A stretch of DNA of 64,000 nucleotides from CAVVSQ01 sp963848825 (GTDB lineage: Bacteria > Planctomycetota > Planctomycetia > Gemmatales > Gemmataceae), in the NCBI GenBank assembly GCA_963848825.1, contig CAWKFA010000009.1, positions 868,001 to 932,000 of the forward strand, read 5' to 3'. Below are positions 27,802-36,292 of this stretch, one piece after another (position 1 is the stretch's first letter; the number at the start of each line of letters is the position of its first letter). The notes beneath the pieces were generated by a model. It ran no database searches, had not been told where the DNA came from, and saw only the letters and a program-made list of their open reading frames with translations. Made by a program: the position numbers and the translations under genes.

Positions 27802-29910
27802 ATGCTCGAAAAAATTAGAAACATCGGCATCATTGCCCACGTGGACGCTGGTAAGACCACCACCACGGAACGCATTCTTTATTTCGGCGGCTCCAAACAC
27901 AAGTCAGGGGATGTCGACGACGGGAATACGACGACCGACTTCGATCCGCTGGAAAAAGCCAAGGGCATCACCATTAACAGTGCGGCGGTCACGCTCGACT
28001 GGGGTGAAACGCGCATAACCCTCATCGATACGCCAGGCCACGTCGATTTCACAGCCGAGGTCGAACGCAGTCTGCGCGTCCTGGACGGGGCCGTGGGCGT
28101 GTTTTGCGCGGTCGGCGGCGTGGAAGTACAGAGCGAGACTGTTTGGCACCAGGCCAACCGTCACGGCGTGCCGCGCATCGCGTTCGTCAACAAACTCGAT
28201 CGCATGGGCGCCGACTTCTTCGACTGCATCGAACAGATGAAGACAAAGCTGCACATGGTGCCGGCCATCTGCACGATTCCGGCTGGCCAGAGCAGCAATT
28301 TCAAGGGCGTCATCGACCTCGTCCGCATGAAGATGTGGGACCAGGACAAGACGGACCCGACCCATATGAAGTACCAATGGATCGAGATCCCGGCGGAATA
28401 TCTCGAAGAAGCCAAGATGTGGCGCGAAAATCTCCTCGAAGCCGCGTCTCATGCTTGCGACGACCTGCTCGAGCGCGTGCTCGACGGCAAGGAAGTGTCC
28501 GAGGAGCTGTTGCGCGAAGCGCTACGGACCGGGACCTTGAGCGGTAAAATTACGCCTGTGCACTGCGGTTCTTCCAAGGAGTATAACGGTGTCCGCCTCC
28601 TCCTGGATGCCGTCGTCGATTATTTGCCATCCCCGTCGGACCGACCCCCGGTTCGCGGCACCGTTCCGAAATCCAAGGAAGAAATCGAGAGAAAACCGAT
28701 ACCTACCGACCCCTTCAGCGGTTTGGCTTTCAAGACCGTGTCCGAGAAATACGGCGATTTGATTTACGTGCGTATCTACTCGGGCGAACTGAAGCCGGGC
28801 GACAACATTACCAATACTGCCGTCAAGAAATCCGAGCGGGTGAGCCATATTTATCGCCTGTTTGGCGATCGGCGCGACCGCCTGGAAGTTGCCGGGCCCG
28901 GGGAAATCGTGGGCGTCGTCGGCCTCAAGCAGACAGCCACCGGCCACACGTTATGTTCTCAGGATCAGCCGATCGTTCTGGAGGAAATTCGCTTTCCCGA
29001 TCCGGTTATCAGCCAGTCCCTCACGCCGGCCAAGAACACGGATGAGACCAAGCTGGCCGAGGCGCTTGGCAAAATGGTGCGCGACGACCCGACGCTCAAG
29101 GCACGTACCGATCCGGAAACCAACCAGCTCATCTTGAGCGGCATGGGAGAATTGCACCTGGAAGTTGCCGTCCACAAGCTGATGCGCGATCATGGTGTTG
29201 ATGTCGCCGTCGGCAAGCCGATGGTTGCTTATCGGCAAACGCTGGCCAAGGCGATTGAATTTGAGACCCGTTACATCAAGCAGTCCGGCGGTCGCGGCAA
29301 GTACGCGGTCATTTACATGAAGTACGAGCCCTTGACCAAGGAACAATGCAAGGAGATGGCGGCGAAGTGCGAGGAGGAGGGCGAAAAGCCCGATCCGAAC
29401 AATGTCTACTTCCTGGACAAGATTTTCGGCGGTGCCGTGCCGACCGAATACATCCCGTCCGTGGAACATGGCTTCCGTCTCGGCTGCGCCAAGGGGGCCA
29501 AATACAAGTTCCCGGTGGTGGATATTCATGCCACGCTTCTGGATGGCAAGGCCCATGACGTCGATAGTTCGGCCGACACGTTCAAGCTGGCTGCCCAGGA
29601 AAGCTTTCGCGATGCCCAGTCCAAGGCAGGGCTGGTGATTCTCGAACCGATCATGAACGTTGTGGTTCATGCTCCCGGTACCTATCTGGGAGAATTGACC
29701 CGCGACGTCAGTCGGCGCCGTGGCGAAATTCTCAACAGCAGCCTCGACAAGGGTCGCTGCTTGCTGCACGCCTACGTTCCGCTCGCGGAATTATTTGGCT
29801 ACACCAGCGAATTGCGCAACTTCACCAGCGGTACCGCAAGCTTCACGATGGAGCCCAGCCATTACGCATCGGTGAAGGAAGAACTGGCGGACATCCGCGC
29901 CGCGAGTTAA
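27802..29910 (+). CDS. fusA: Elongation factor G
   Basis: Ribosomal translocase GTPase, 702 residues, intact. G1 is AHVDAGKT (residues 12-19), G2 lies in KAKGITINSAAV, G3 is DTPGHVDF and G4 is NKLD. Domain II follows after residue 310, domain IV contains YRQTLAKA and KQSGGRGKYAVI, and domain V ends in MEPSHYASVKEEL. The G2 block has KAKGIT where canonical EF-G has RERGIT, and domain IV has an insertion (EEEGEKPDPNN). These features, and the position away from a str operon, suggest one of the divergent planctomycete paralogues (spdEFG-like). The ATG at 27802 has no close ribosome-binding site. Confidence 0.95.
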   Translation: MLEKIRNIGIIAHVDAGKTTTTERILYFGGSKHKSGDVDDGNTTTDFDPLEKAKGITINSAAVTLDWGETRITLIDTPGHVDFTAEVERSLRVLDGAVGVFCAVGGVEVQSETVWHQANRHGVPRIAFVNKLDRMGADFFDCIEQMKTKLHMVPAICTIPAGQSSNFKGVIDLVRMKMWDQDKTDPTHMKYQWIEIPAEYLEEAKMWRENLLEAASHACDDLLERVLDGKEVSEELLREALRTGTLSGKITPVHCGSSKEYNGVRLLLDAVVDYLPSPSDRPPVRGTVPKSKEEIERKPIPTDPFSGLAFKTVSEKYGDLIYVRIYSGELKPGDNITNTAVKKSERVSHIYRLFGDRRDRLEVAGPGEIVGVVGLKQTATGHTLCSQDQPIVLEEIRFPDPVISQSLTPAKNTDETKLAEALGKMVRDDPTLKARTDPETNQLILSGMGELHLEVAVHKLMRDHGVDVAVGKPMVAYRQTLAKAIEFETRYIKQSGGRGKYAVIYMKYEPLTKEQCKEMAAKCEEEGEKPDPNNVYFLDKIFGGAVPTEYIPSVEHGFRLGCAKGAKYKFPVVDIHATLLDGKAHDVDSSADTFKLAAQESFRDAQSKAGLVILEPIMNVVVHAPGTYLGELTRDVSRRRGEILNSSLDKGRCLLHAYVPLAELFGYTSELRNFTSGTASFTMEPSHYASVKEELADIRAAS

Positions 29911-29933
29911 GCAGCGTGACCGTTGGAAACCAT

Positions 29934-29990
29934 CGTTGCCGCCGCTGTAGCGTGGACTTTAGTCCACGCCACAGCGGCGGCAACGCCTTT
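29934..29990 (+). terminator. Large palindrome / terminator after fusA (REP-like)
   Basis: Outer 15-bp arms 29934-29948 and 29971-29985 (CGTTGCCGCCGCTGT) enclose an inner 9-bp palindrome 29950-29958/29961-29969 (GCGTGGACT). The structure is followed by CCTTTTAT, and the next gene is convergent, so it can terminate transcription from both sides. The inner core resembles one at 41311-41363. Confidence 0.7.
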
Positions 29991-29997
29991 TATCTGG

Positions 29998-30981
29998 CTA
30001 ACCCTGAGGGTCGAGCGGCCGTCTACCTGCCGCGCCGGTAACGATCACCTCAACCGCCGAAGAGCCGAACTCGTCACGACAAGCTGCCGCTAGTTTCGCT
30101 AATTTTTCTACATCCTCAATTGCAAAGACTGTTGGGCCCCAGGAGCTTTGGCCAACGGCCGCGGTGCCTTTCTTTCTGAGAAAAGCGACGATGGCCGTCG
30201 TCTGGGGATGAGCATAAACATCGCCTTGCCACGGCTTGAACATTTCTCCCACGCGCCGATTGAATTCATACACCGCGGCGCCGAACGCCGGCAGGTCATG
30301 CTCCATCAAAGCGGGCAAAATACCAAGGAGAACGAGCCGGCACAAGGTATCCGTTGGCTGCGCAGCCCTGGCTTTCGCCAATTCCGCGAAGGCAGTCGTC
30401 TCGCCAGCTCCGTGAGTCCCCTGCACATTTCTGGGCATCACCAACAAAATGCCCCAATCCCTGGGAAAGTCATAGTGCGCCAGCAGCGGGGCCGTGGCCG
30501 TGGAGGCCTTTTTACCGCCGTCGACCAGGAGGCCGCCCTGGTCGAATCCATGGATTCCGAGCGCCGATCGATGGCCACGCCCAATGCGCTGCGCCAGCAA
30601 TGTCGCGCCCGGATCCGTTCGTCCCAGTGCTCTTGCCAGTGCCCTCGCCACCGCCAGTCCAAGCTGGGTGCCGGTGCCAAGGCCGACGTGCTCGGGAGCA
30701 CAATGTTCGACGGCGACCGCGAATGCGGGCGTGGCATTGGCCCCATATTCTTGGGGCATGCTGTTGCGTAAGAATTCGTGCGCGAAAGCAAGCGCTCTGT
30801 CGGCAAGTGGGCCTGTCGCGGACCATTTCTTGGCCGGCGTCAAGCAAATCGCCACGCCGGGTTTGTCGATCATCAGTCCCACGCCGCCAAAGTTTCGTAG
30901 GTCATCGGGTTGGTTGTCAGCCTCCACGGGAAGCCTGAAAAGGCCGAAGTGCAAACGGCTTGGGGCGCTACTGCGGATCAT
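29998..30981 (-). CDS. mptG: Beta-ribofuranosylaminobenzene 5'-phosphate synthase (GHMP family)
   Basis: Condenses p-hydroxybenzoate/p-aminobenzoate with PRPP, first committed step of tetrahydromethanopterin synthesis. It is 327 residues. The N-terminus SRLHFGLFRL and FGGVGLMIDKPGV match RFAP synthases, and the GHMP loop is HVGLGTGTQLGLAVARAL. Further blocks are GRGHRSALGIHGFDQGG, AHPQTTAIVAFLRKKG and GQSSWGPTVFAI. It lies 42 bp downstream of a DUF447 gene on the same strand, a pairing known from methylotrophs and planctomycetes with H4MPT-linked C1 metabolism. It is expected to act in the cytoplasm. No other H4MPT gene is visible in the window. Confidence 0.88.
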   Translation of the reverse strand: MIRSSAPSRLHFGLFRLPVEADNQPDDLRNFGGVGLMIDKPGVAICLTPAKKWSATGPLADRALAFAHEFLRNSMPQEYGANATPAFAVAVEHCAPEHVGLGTGTQLGLAVARALARALGRTDPGATLLAQRIGRGHRSALGIHGFDQGGLLVDGGKKASTATAPLLAHYDFPRDWGILLVMPRNVQGTHGAGETTAFAELAKARAAQPTDTLCRLVLLGILPALMEHDLPAFGAAVYEFNRRVGEMFKPWQGDVYAHPQTTAIVAFLRKKGTAAVGQSSWGPTVFAIEDVEKLAKLAAACRDEFGSSAVEVIVTGAAGRRPLDPQG

Positions 30982-31023
30982 GAAGATGGTGTATGAAATT
31001 GATTCCGGCGTTGGCCATGGCCA

Positions 31024-31605
31024 TCACGCCGGCTTCTGGTCGCGCGCCTGACTGTGGACATAGTCGTGAAGCAGGCGGAAAGCCTCGTGTTCCGCTGGTC
31101 CGCCCGTCTTGGCGACGATGACGCCGAGCTTTTCAAGCTCACCTTCGATTTCCTGGGCAGGCAGAAACGCCGTGCGCGTCGCGAGTATGGCCGCTTCAAT
31201 CACCGCGTGCTTGCCGCGATTAAAGCCAAAGAAATCGCGCCATCGGCCCTGATGGATCACCTCGACGTCGAGCCGTAGCCGCGGCTCACTGGCATCGATG
31301 GCACGCACCTGAAATTCATAAAAGCGGCAAACGTCCGTCAAAACCCAGCCGTTCACCCTGGAGGCACGGACCATGGGCGGCGCCGGATCCACCGGGCCGA
31401 TGGCCGCGCGTGCCATGAGCAAGACATCATCGGTTATGTGAAAAACGCCTTCGCCATGCGCGAGCAGGTTTTGGCAAGTTTGCGAGGTAGGGTAGGGGCG
31501 CAACAAAAACCGAGTCATGTCACCATCGATGGCAGGGCCCATCGGCGCGATATTGATTACGCCGGCCCCGAAAACCGTGGTAACTATGCCTTCGAGAATC
31601 ATCAC
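31024..31605 (-). CDS. DUF447 family protein, H4MPT-associated
   Basis: 193 residues, intact. It starts MMILEGIVTTVFGAGVINIAPMGPAID and contains FLLRPYPTSQTCQNL, GEGVFHITDDVLLMARAAIG and FGFNRGKHAVIEAAILATR, matching the DUF447 family with a flavin-reductase-like split-barrel fold. DUF447 genes co-occur with tetrahydromethanopterin biosynthesis in archaea, methylotrophs and planctomycetes. Here it precedes mptG by 42 bp and is probably its operon partner. The exact reaction is not established. Confidence 0.85.
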   Translation of the reverse strand: MMILEGIVTTVFGAGVINIAPMGPAIDGDMTRFLLRPYPTSQTCQNLLAHGEGVFHITDDVLLMARAAIGPVDPAPPMVRASRVNGWVLTDVCRFYEFQVRAIDASEPRLRLDVEVIHQGRWRDFFGFNRGKHAVIEAAILATRTAFLPAQEIEGELEKLGVIVAKTGGPAEHEAFRLLHDYVHSQARDQKPA

Positions 31606-31665
31606 TCAGCCGCAATGGGGTCGTGAGCAGCGCCACCCCTTCGGGGGGCGCCCGAGTTCGCGCCG

Positions 31666-32586
31666 CTATTTAACCGTTTTCGCCTGCTCGACGTCGCGCT
31701 TGAGCTGCTCTATCAGTTCGACTGGCCCGGAAAATGTTCGGGTGTCGCGAATCCTTTCATAGAAGTCCACCATCAAAGTGGTGCCATAGAGGTTGCCTTC
31801 GTAGCCAATAAGGTGCACCTCGATTTTGACGGCCTGGTCGCCAAAGGTCGGGTTCGGCCCGATGTTGGCCGCCGCCGGCCAGGTACGGCCAGCATGCAAG
31901 ACACGCACGGCATAGACTCCGTGGGCGGGCACAAGCGTGGTTACCTCTTGCAGGTTGGCGGTGGGAAACCCCAGCGTTTGACCCCGCCTGGCGCCGGTGG
32001 CCACGGTACCTATCAAACGATAGGGTCGGCCCATGAGTTTTCGGGCGGTTGCGACATTGCCGCCTTCGAGTTCGGCGCGAACCCGACTTGTGGAGACTGT
32101 CTTGCCGTTTAGTTCGCGCGGGGACGAGCGTAACATTGATGCCTGCCTCCAGGGACAAGGATTTCAAGACTTCGATGGTCCCTTCGCGTTTGTGACCGAA
32201 GCCGAAATTGAATCCTTCGACAATGCCGCGGGCGTTGAGGCCGTCCCGTATCAGTCGCTCGAAGAAAACGCGGGCGCTAATCTGTAGAAATGCTGGCGTG
32301 ACGCGCAGGATGAGCACATGGTCCGCGCCGTAATCCTGCATGAGCTCGGCGCGGTATGAGGGCGTGGTCAACGTCGGCAAGAAGGTGTCGGGCGCAGGAG
32401 TTGTTGCGGATGCGGCTCAAAGGTTACGCCAATGGCAGGCCCCGCCAGCCGTTGAGCTTGCTTCATCGTTTCAATGAGAAGGGCCTGGTGGCCGAGATGG
32501 ACGCCGTCAAAGTTGCCGATGGTGATCGCCCCATGACGGCAAACGGCCGGAATCTCGGCATCCAGTGTTTGGCAGAAGATGGACAT
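31666..32586 (-). CDS. ribF: Bifunctional riboflavin kinase / FMN adenylyltransferase
   Basis: Makes FMN and FAD. About 306 residues. The N-terminal nucleotidyl-transferase domain has GNFDGVHLGHQALL and FEPHPQQLLRP; after the break it reads DYGADHVLILRVTPAFLQ and VEGFNFGFGHKREGT. The C-terminal kinase domain begins RPYRLIGTVATGARRGQTLGFPTANL and includes GVYAVRV and EVHLIGYEGNLYG. The frame breaks near 32390 (TGCGCCC) and near 32115 (CCGCGCG). The ATG at 32586 is chosen (MSIFCQTLDAEIP), since the reading upstream is opened only by a TTG. Its product is used by flavoproteins such as the WrbA-like protein. Confidence 0.93.
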
Positions 32587-32628
32587 GAGGTCAACCGGGC
32601 CGCTTGCGCTGGGGAGGTCCTGACTCAA

Positions 32629-32666
32629 AAGGGGTCAGACCCTTGGCTTCTTGGGTCGGACCCCTT
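32629..32666 (-). terminator. REP-like palindrome / tpx terminator
   Basis: 14-nt arms 32629-32642 and 32653-32666 (AAGGGGTCAGACCC and its near complement, one mismatch), followed by TTTTGAG on the minus strand. It lies between the tpx stop and the ribF start. It belongs to the GGGGTCAGACCC-type intergenic palindromes that recur in planctomycete genomes. Confidence 0.65.
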
Positions 32667-32711
32667 ATTTTAGGGCCTCTCGTACAAATAAGCCGCAAGC
32701 GGCTCGTGGAA

Positions 32712-33221
32712 TCAGGCGGCGGCGGTTTTTAAAGCCGCGATCGCCTTGTCGTAATCGGGTTCGTTCGTGACCTCGGACACATATTCGCAATAAGTAATCT
32801 TATTGCTCTTGTCCACGACGAAGATCGCCCGAGCGAGGAGAGGCAAGGGCAGGCCTTCAATGAGGACGCCATAGTTTTTGCCGAAAGAATGATTGCGAAC
32901 GTCGGAGAGGTTGTGGCTATTGGTAATTTTCTCAGCTTCGCAGAAGCGCTTTTGCGCGAAGGGCAGGTCGAGGCTGACGGTGTAGAACGCCACTTTGTCT
33001 TTGAGGCTGTTGATGCTCTCGTTGATTTTCTTGGTCTGGGTGGCGCACACCCCCGTATCGAGCGACGGCACAACGCTGAATAGCCGGGCCTTGGCGGGCG
33101 TGCCGGCGAGTTTCACGATTTCGAGGCCGGTGAGACATTCGAAATCGGGAGCTGTATCGCCCGCCTTGAGCGTTGGGCCGACAAGGGTGACGGGGTTGCC
33201 TTTGAATTTAACTTGAGCCAT
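32712..33221 (-). CDS. tpx: Thiol peroxidase
   Basis: Atypical two-Cys peroxiredoxin that reduces alkyl peroxides with thioredoxin. 169 residues, intact. Peroxidatic Cys59 is in SLDTGVCATQT, resolving Cys94 in QKRFCEAEK, with HNLSDVRNHSFGKNYGVLIEGLPLPLLARAIFVVD after them. The start MAQVKFKGNPVTLVG is set by homology and is preceded by GGAGGG. It is divergent from the peroxiredoxin-ahpD operon about 150 bp away, so this is an oxidative-stress island. Confidence 0.96.
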   Translation of the reverse strand: MAQVKFKGNPVTLVGPTLKAGDTAPDFECLTGLEIVKLAGTPAKARLFSVVPSLDTGVCATQTKKINESINSLKDKVAFYTVSLDLPFAQKRFCEAEKITNSHNLSDVRNHSFGKNYGVLIEGLPLPLLARAIFVVDKSNKITYCEYVSEVTNEPDYDKAIAALKTAAA

Positions 33222-33371
33222 GGTGAAGCCCTCCTGAGTTGAAGCGAACAGAATTCCCAAGGATTTGTTATGGATCGTGTGGCAATCGTCAATTTGTGAA
33301 GCGTGGCCCGGAGAGGTTCCCCCCATATAAAAATGGGGAACGTTGTTACTTACCCTGTGGACTTGAAAGGA

Positions 33372-33905
33372 ATGACTATGTTGACCGTCGGTGATAATTT
33401 TCCCCAGTTCAAAGTCAAAGCGTGCGTGAATAATGAGAAAACGGGTTTCGTGGACATGCACAACGGGACCCATAAAGGCAAGTGGATCGTTTATTTCTTC
33501 TACCCAAAGGATTTCACGTTCATTTGCCCGACGGAGCTGGTCGAGTTCGCCAAGCGCTCGAATGATTTCAAGGATCGGGACGCGGTCCTGGTGGCAGGCA
33601 GCACCGATAATGAATTCAGCCATCAGGCTTGGCGCAAGGCGCATCCAGACTTGCAGGGGCTTCCTTACGCGATGATCGCGGCCCAAAGACTGGCCTTTGA
33701 TCTTGGTATCGTCTGCGCGAAGGAAAACGCCTGTTTGCGGGCTACCTTCATCGTGGACCCCAACAATGTCATTCAGTGGTCAGCGGCCTATCCGTTGAGC
33801 GTGGGCCGCAGCGTGCCGGAAACGCTGCGCGTGCTCGACGCGATCCAGTCGGATGAATTGTGTCCGTGCAACTGGGAAAAAGGCAAGGAAACAGTGAAGG
33901 TATAA
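33372..33905 (+). CDS. Peroxiredoxin, AhpC/Prx1 type
   Basis: Typical two-Cys peroxiredoxin that reduces hydrogen and alkyl peroxides. 177 residues. The active site is DFTFICPTE (Cys52), with the threonine and arginine context of the family; SVGRSVPETLRVLDAIQ follows, and the C-terminal DELCPCNW carries Cys164/Cys166 for resolution. The ATG at 33372 is preceded by GAAAGG. An AhpD-like gene follows 79 bp downstream, suggesting that AhpD supplies reducing equivalents. It is divergent from tpx. Confidence 0.93.
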   Translation: MTMLTVGDNFPQFKVKACVNNEKTGFVDMHNGTHKGKWIVYFFYPKDFTFICPTELVEFAKRSNDFKDRDAVLVAGSTDNEFSHQAWRKAHPDLQGLPYAMIAAQRLAFDLGIVCAKENACLRATFIVDPNNVIQWSAAYPLSVGRSVPETLRVLDAIQSDELCPCNWEKGKETVKV

Positions 33906-33984
33906 AACGGGTGCCGGGTTCGCGTTCGCGGCATGATTGGCGCGCCGCGAGCGCGAACCGAGCAGCCGAAGGAGGTATCCAAAT

Positions 33985-34528
33985 ATGGCGACGGTGATCA
34001 TGTCCCAGGTGGATGGACTGCGTGAATCCTTCGCGGAGCCTGCCAGGGACCTCAAGATAAACCTGGGCAACATCGCAACGAGCGACTACCTGGAAGCGGA
34101 CCAAATTTGGGGCACCGCTTTGGCCTGCGTTTACTACATCGGCGAGGCCCGCTTGCGCGACGCCGTGGTGCTCGATGCGCAGCGCCGCTCCTGTCACCGC
34201 GGATCTGCTGGAGGATGCCCAGGCAGCCGCCAGCATCATGGGGATGAACACCATTTATTACCGCTTTCGCCATTTGGTGGGCAAGGAAAGCTACGGCAAA
34301 AAGCCAGCGCGGCTGCGCATGCAATGGATGGTGAAGCCGAAAACGGGCAAGGCCAACTTCGAGTTGTTCAGCCTGGCGATCGCCACACTCGCCGGCTGCG
34401 AGAATTGCATCAAGGCTCATGAGAGCAGTGTGCTCACTCACGGCTTAACCGAAGAACACGTGCATGACGCGGTGCGTATCGCCGCCGTCCTGCAAGGAGC
34501 GGCCGTGGCGCTGCGCCTGGGGAATTAG
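33985..34528 (+). CDS. ahpD: Alkylhydroperoxidase AhpD-like protein
   Basis: CMD/AhpD-family disulfide reductase and peroxidase that works with AhpC. About 180 residues. The redox site is GCENCIKAHES (CxxC plus His), followed by EEHVHDAVRIAAVLQGAA. The frame breaks near 34180 in GATGCGCAGCGCC; the corrected reading is DAQRAAPVTADLLEDAQAAASI. The ATG at 33985 (MATVIMSQVDGLRESF) is preceded by GGAGG. It is the second gene of the peroxiredoxin operon and ends in a hairpin shared with the convergent next gene. Confidence 0.92.
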
Positions 34529-34543
34529 CTTTATCTACAAACG

Positions 34544-34583
34544 AAGAGGTCAGGAGCTCTGAAACCAGGGCACCTGACCTCTT
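34544..34583. terminator. Bidirectional terminator / REP-like hairpin after ahpD
   Basis: 11-bp arms 34544-34554 (AAGAGGTCAGG) and 34573-34583 are separated by an 18-nt loop and lie between convergent genes. The GAGGTCAGG/CCTGACCTC form resembles the GGGACAGGAG-type palindromes of planctomycetes. Confidence 0.6.
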
Positions 34584-34597
34584 TGCTTTGTGTTGCC

Positions 34598-35500
34598 TTA
34601 TTTCTTCTTGGCAGCCGAAGTGTCGTTCGCGGTGGGCGCATCGAGCGCCTCTAGTATTACGACCATCGTGATGAGCGGTTTGACGACCTCTTCCTTGCTC
34701 TTGTCCGTCTTCTTGGTGCTATCGACCACCTGGTCGGCCGAATCCAACTTGGGCTTGGCGGCGGCCTTGTCGTCGGCCGTCTTGTCGGCGGCGGCCTTAT
34801 CGTCGGCCTTGTCGGTGGTTTTATCATCCTGTTTTTTGGTGGTGGCCGCGAGTTTCTTCTTCGGCATCTTCAAATAAATCTTCACCTGGACGCCGGAGGA
34901 CAGGTCATCGACCTTGGCTTTGTAGCCGGGCAGGGCAGGGTCGTTGCCTTTCAGGCGCGCCTTTTCTTCACTCGTATAAGTTTTGAGGTTGCCCTTGTCA
35001 TCATAATCCTTTTCAAGGACCATTTTGCGGATGATGACTTTGTCGGACAAATTCAGTTCGAAGTCCTTGTACTGGTGAGCTACCATGAAGGGTTGATTGT
35101 TGGGGTTGCTGTTGGCAGCCGTCTGCTGAGCGTCCTGTCTTTGCATTGATGCCATGAGTTGTTGCATGCGCTGCTGGCGTTGGACCGGATTGGTCGTATT
35201 CATCGCTTGCACTTGTTGCCGGTAAAGGTTTTGCATTTGCTGGTTTTGATTGGCGGAGCCGGCCAGGGCCTTGTACTTGGGGTTGGGCACCATGTGCGGC
35301 GTGTCCAGTCGGAAGGTAACGGTATCGAGCGTGAGTCCGGTCACTTTGCCGGTCATGTCCTTCACGGTCTGCAGCGACTTGTAGTCCTTGTCGGTCGCAG
35401 TTTCCGTAACATCCGTACCTTTTTTTTGCGCCGTTACAAATGTGGGCACGAATGAAAGCAGACCTGCCGTCAGCGTTGCCACAACCAGAGCGCGTTGCAT
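34598..35500 (-). CDS. Secreted hypothetical protein with a Lys/Asp/Ala-rich tail
   Basis: 300 residues, intact. Signal peptide MQRALVVATLTAGLLSFVPTFVTA. The middle contains a strand-rich segment (VKDMTGKVTGLTLDTVTFRLD, DFELNLSDKVIIRKMVLEKDYD), a Gln/Met-rich stretch (NQQMQNLYRQQVQAMN, RQQRMQQLMASMQR), and from about residue 215 a low-complexity Lys/Asp/Ala run (KADDKAAADKTADDKAA). Not recognised. It looks like a structural or binding protein at the cell envelope. The low-complexity tail resembles the linker of the WD40 protein in this window. Confidence 0.75.
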   Translation of the reverse strand: MQRALVVATLTAGLLSFVPTFVTAQKKGTDVTETATDKDYKSLQTVKDMTGKVTGLTLDTVTFRLDTPHMVPNPKYKALAGSANQNQQMQNLYRQQVQAMNTTNPVQRQQRMQQLMASMQRQDAQQTAANSNPNNQPFMVAHQYKDFELNLSDKVIIRKMVLEKDYDDKGNLKTYTSEEKARLKGNDPALPGYKAKVDDLSSGVQVKIYLKMPKKKLAATTKKQDDKTTDKADDKAAADKTADDKAAAKPKLDSADQVVDSTKKTDKSKEEVVKPLITMVVILEALDAPTANDTSAAKKK

Positions 35501-35668
35501 TGTTAATTCCTCTCGATGATCATCCCAACCTGCAGTCTATAAACAGGATAGGCCAAGAAAATGGGCTGGGCCACACACCGGCTGGGATGTCAGTTCATTA
35601 GACCCCCACGAGAAAAAAAAGTTCCGCGATCCGGGTGGCAGTGCCTGAGTTTCGCCGCAAGAATGGGC

Positions 35669-36220
35669 TTAATTTAACTGTTTATCAATCCAGTCCTCCG
35701 CCGCCTTCTCATTTCTGTCGAGAAAACCCTCGCCCGCTTGTTCCGCATGGTCGAGGAGTTTGTTCGCATTGTCTCGGGCATGATCCAAAAGCTTGTCGGC
35801 ATCGTCCCTGGCATGATCAAGGACCTGATTACCATCTTCCTGGGCGTGCTCCTTGACCTCTTGGGCGCGGCCGACAGGGCTTTGCGCGGTGCCGGAAGTT
35901 GCCGTCCTGGTGTGTTTCGCAGTTTCGACGGCCTGTTCAACGTGAGGCGGAGTACCTCCGCCGCTGTTTTGTAAAGCCCGCCTGGTTTTAGGACCGACTA
36001 TTCCATCTGCTTTCATTGGCCCCAGAGTGTCCGGGTCCGGCGTATCTCGCTGGAATTTCTTGATGGCTGCAATGGTTTTACCCCCCATGACGCCGTCGAC
36101 TGGGCCCGGATCGTACCCCATGGATTGAAGCGCCTGTTGAATCCACTGCACATCGGCATCGCCCCCCGCCTGAGAATCAGCCGGCATGCTCGCCCACAAT
36201 TCACGCATGTTCGTGCTCAT
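35669..36220 (-). CDS. Peptidoglycan-binding domain protein with an 11-mer amphipathic repeat tail
   Basis: 183 residues, intact. Residues about 22-88 form a PG_binding_1 domain (VQWIQQALQSMGYDPGPVDGVMGGKTIAAIKKFQ, with a second conserved GIVGPKTRRAL). The C-terminal 60 residues are 11-residue repeats of the type LLDHARDNANK (VLDHARDDADK, LLDHARDNANK, LLDHAEQAGEG, FLDRNEKAAED), which should form an amphipathic helix like LEA or apolipoprotein repeats. There is no signal peptide, so export is unclear. It may bind murein or membrane surface. The fusion is unusual. Confidence 0.78.
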   Translation of the reverse strand: MSTNMRELWASMPADSQAGGDADVQWIQQALQSMGYDPGPVDGVMGGKTIAAIKKFQRDTPDPDTLGPMKADGIVGPKTRRALQNSGGGTPPHVEQAVETAKHTRTATSGTAQSPVGRAQEVKEHAQEDGNQVLDHARDDADKLLDHARDNANKLLDHAEQAGEGFLDRNEKAAEDWIDKQLN

Positions 36221-36292
36221 ATGTGTTCCTCCTAGCTTGGGACTCGAATCTTTTCCTGGTAATCTACCCTGCGGATCCGTCGGCAGGTTGCT

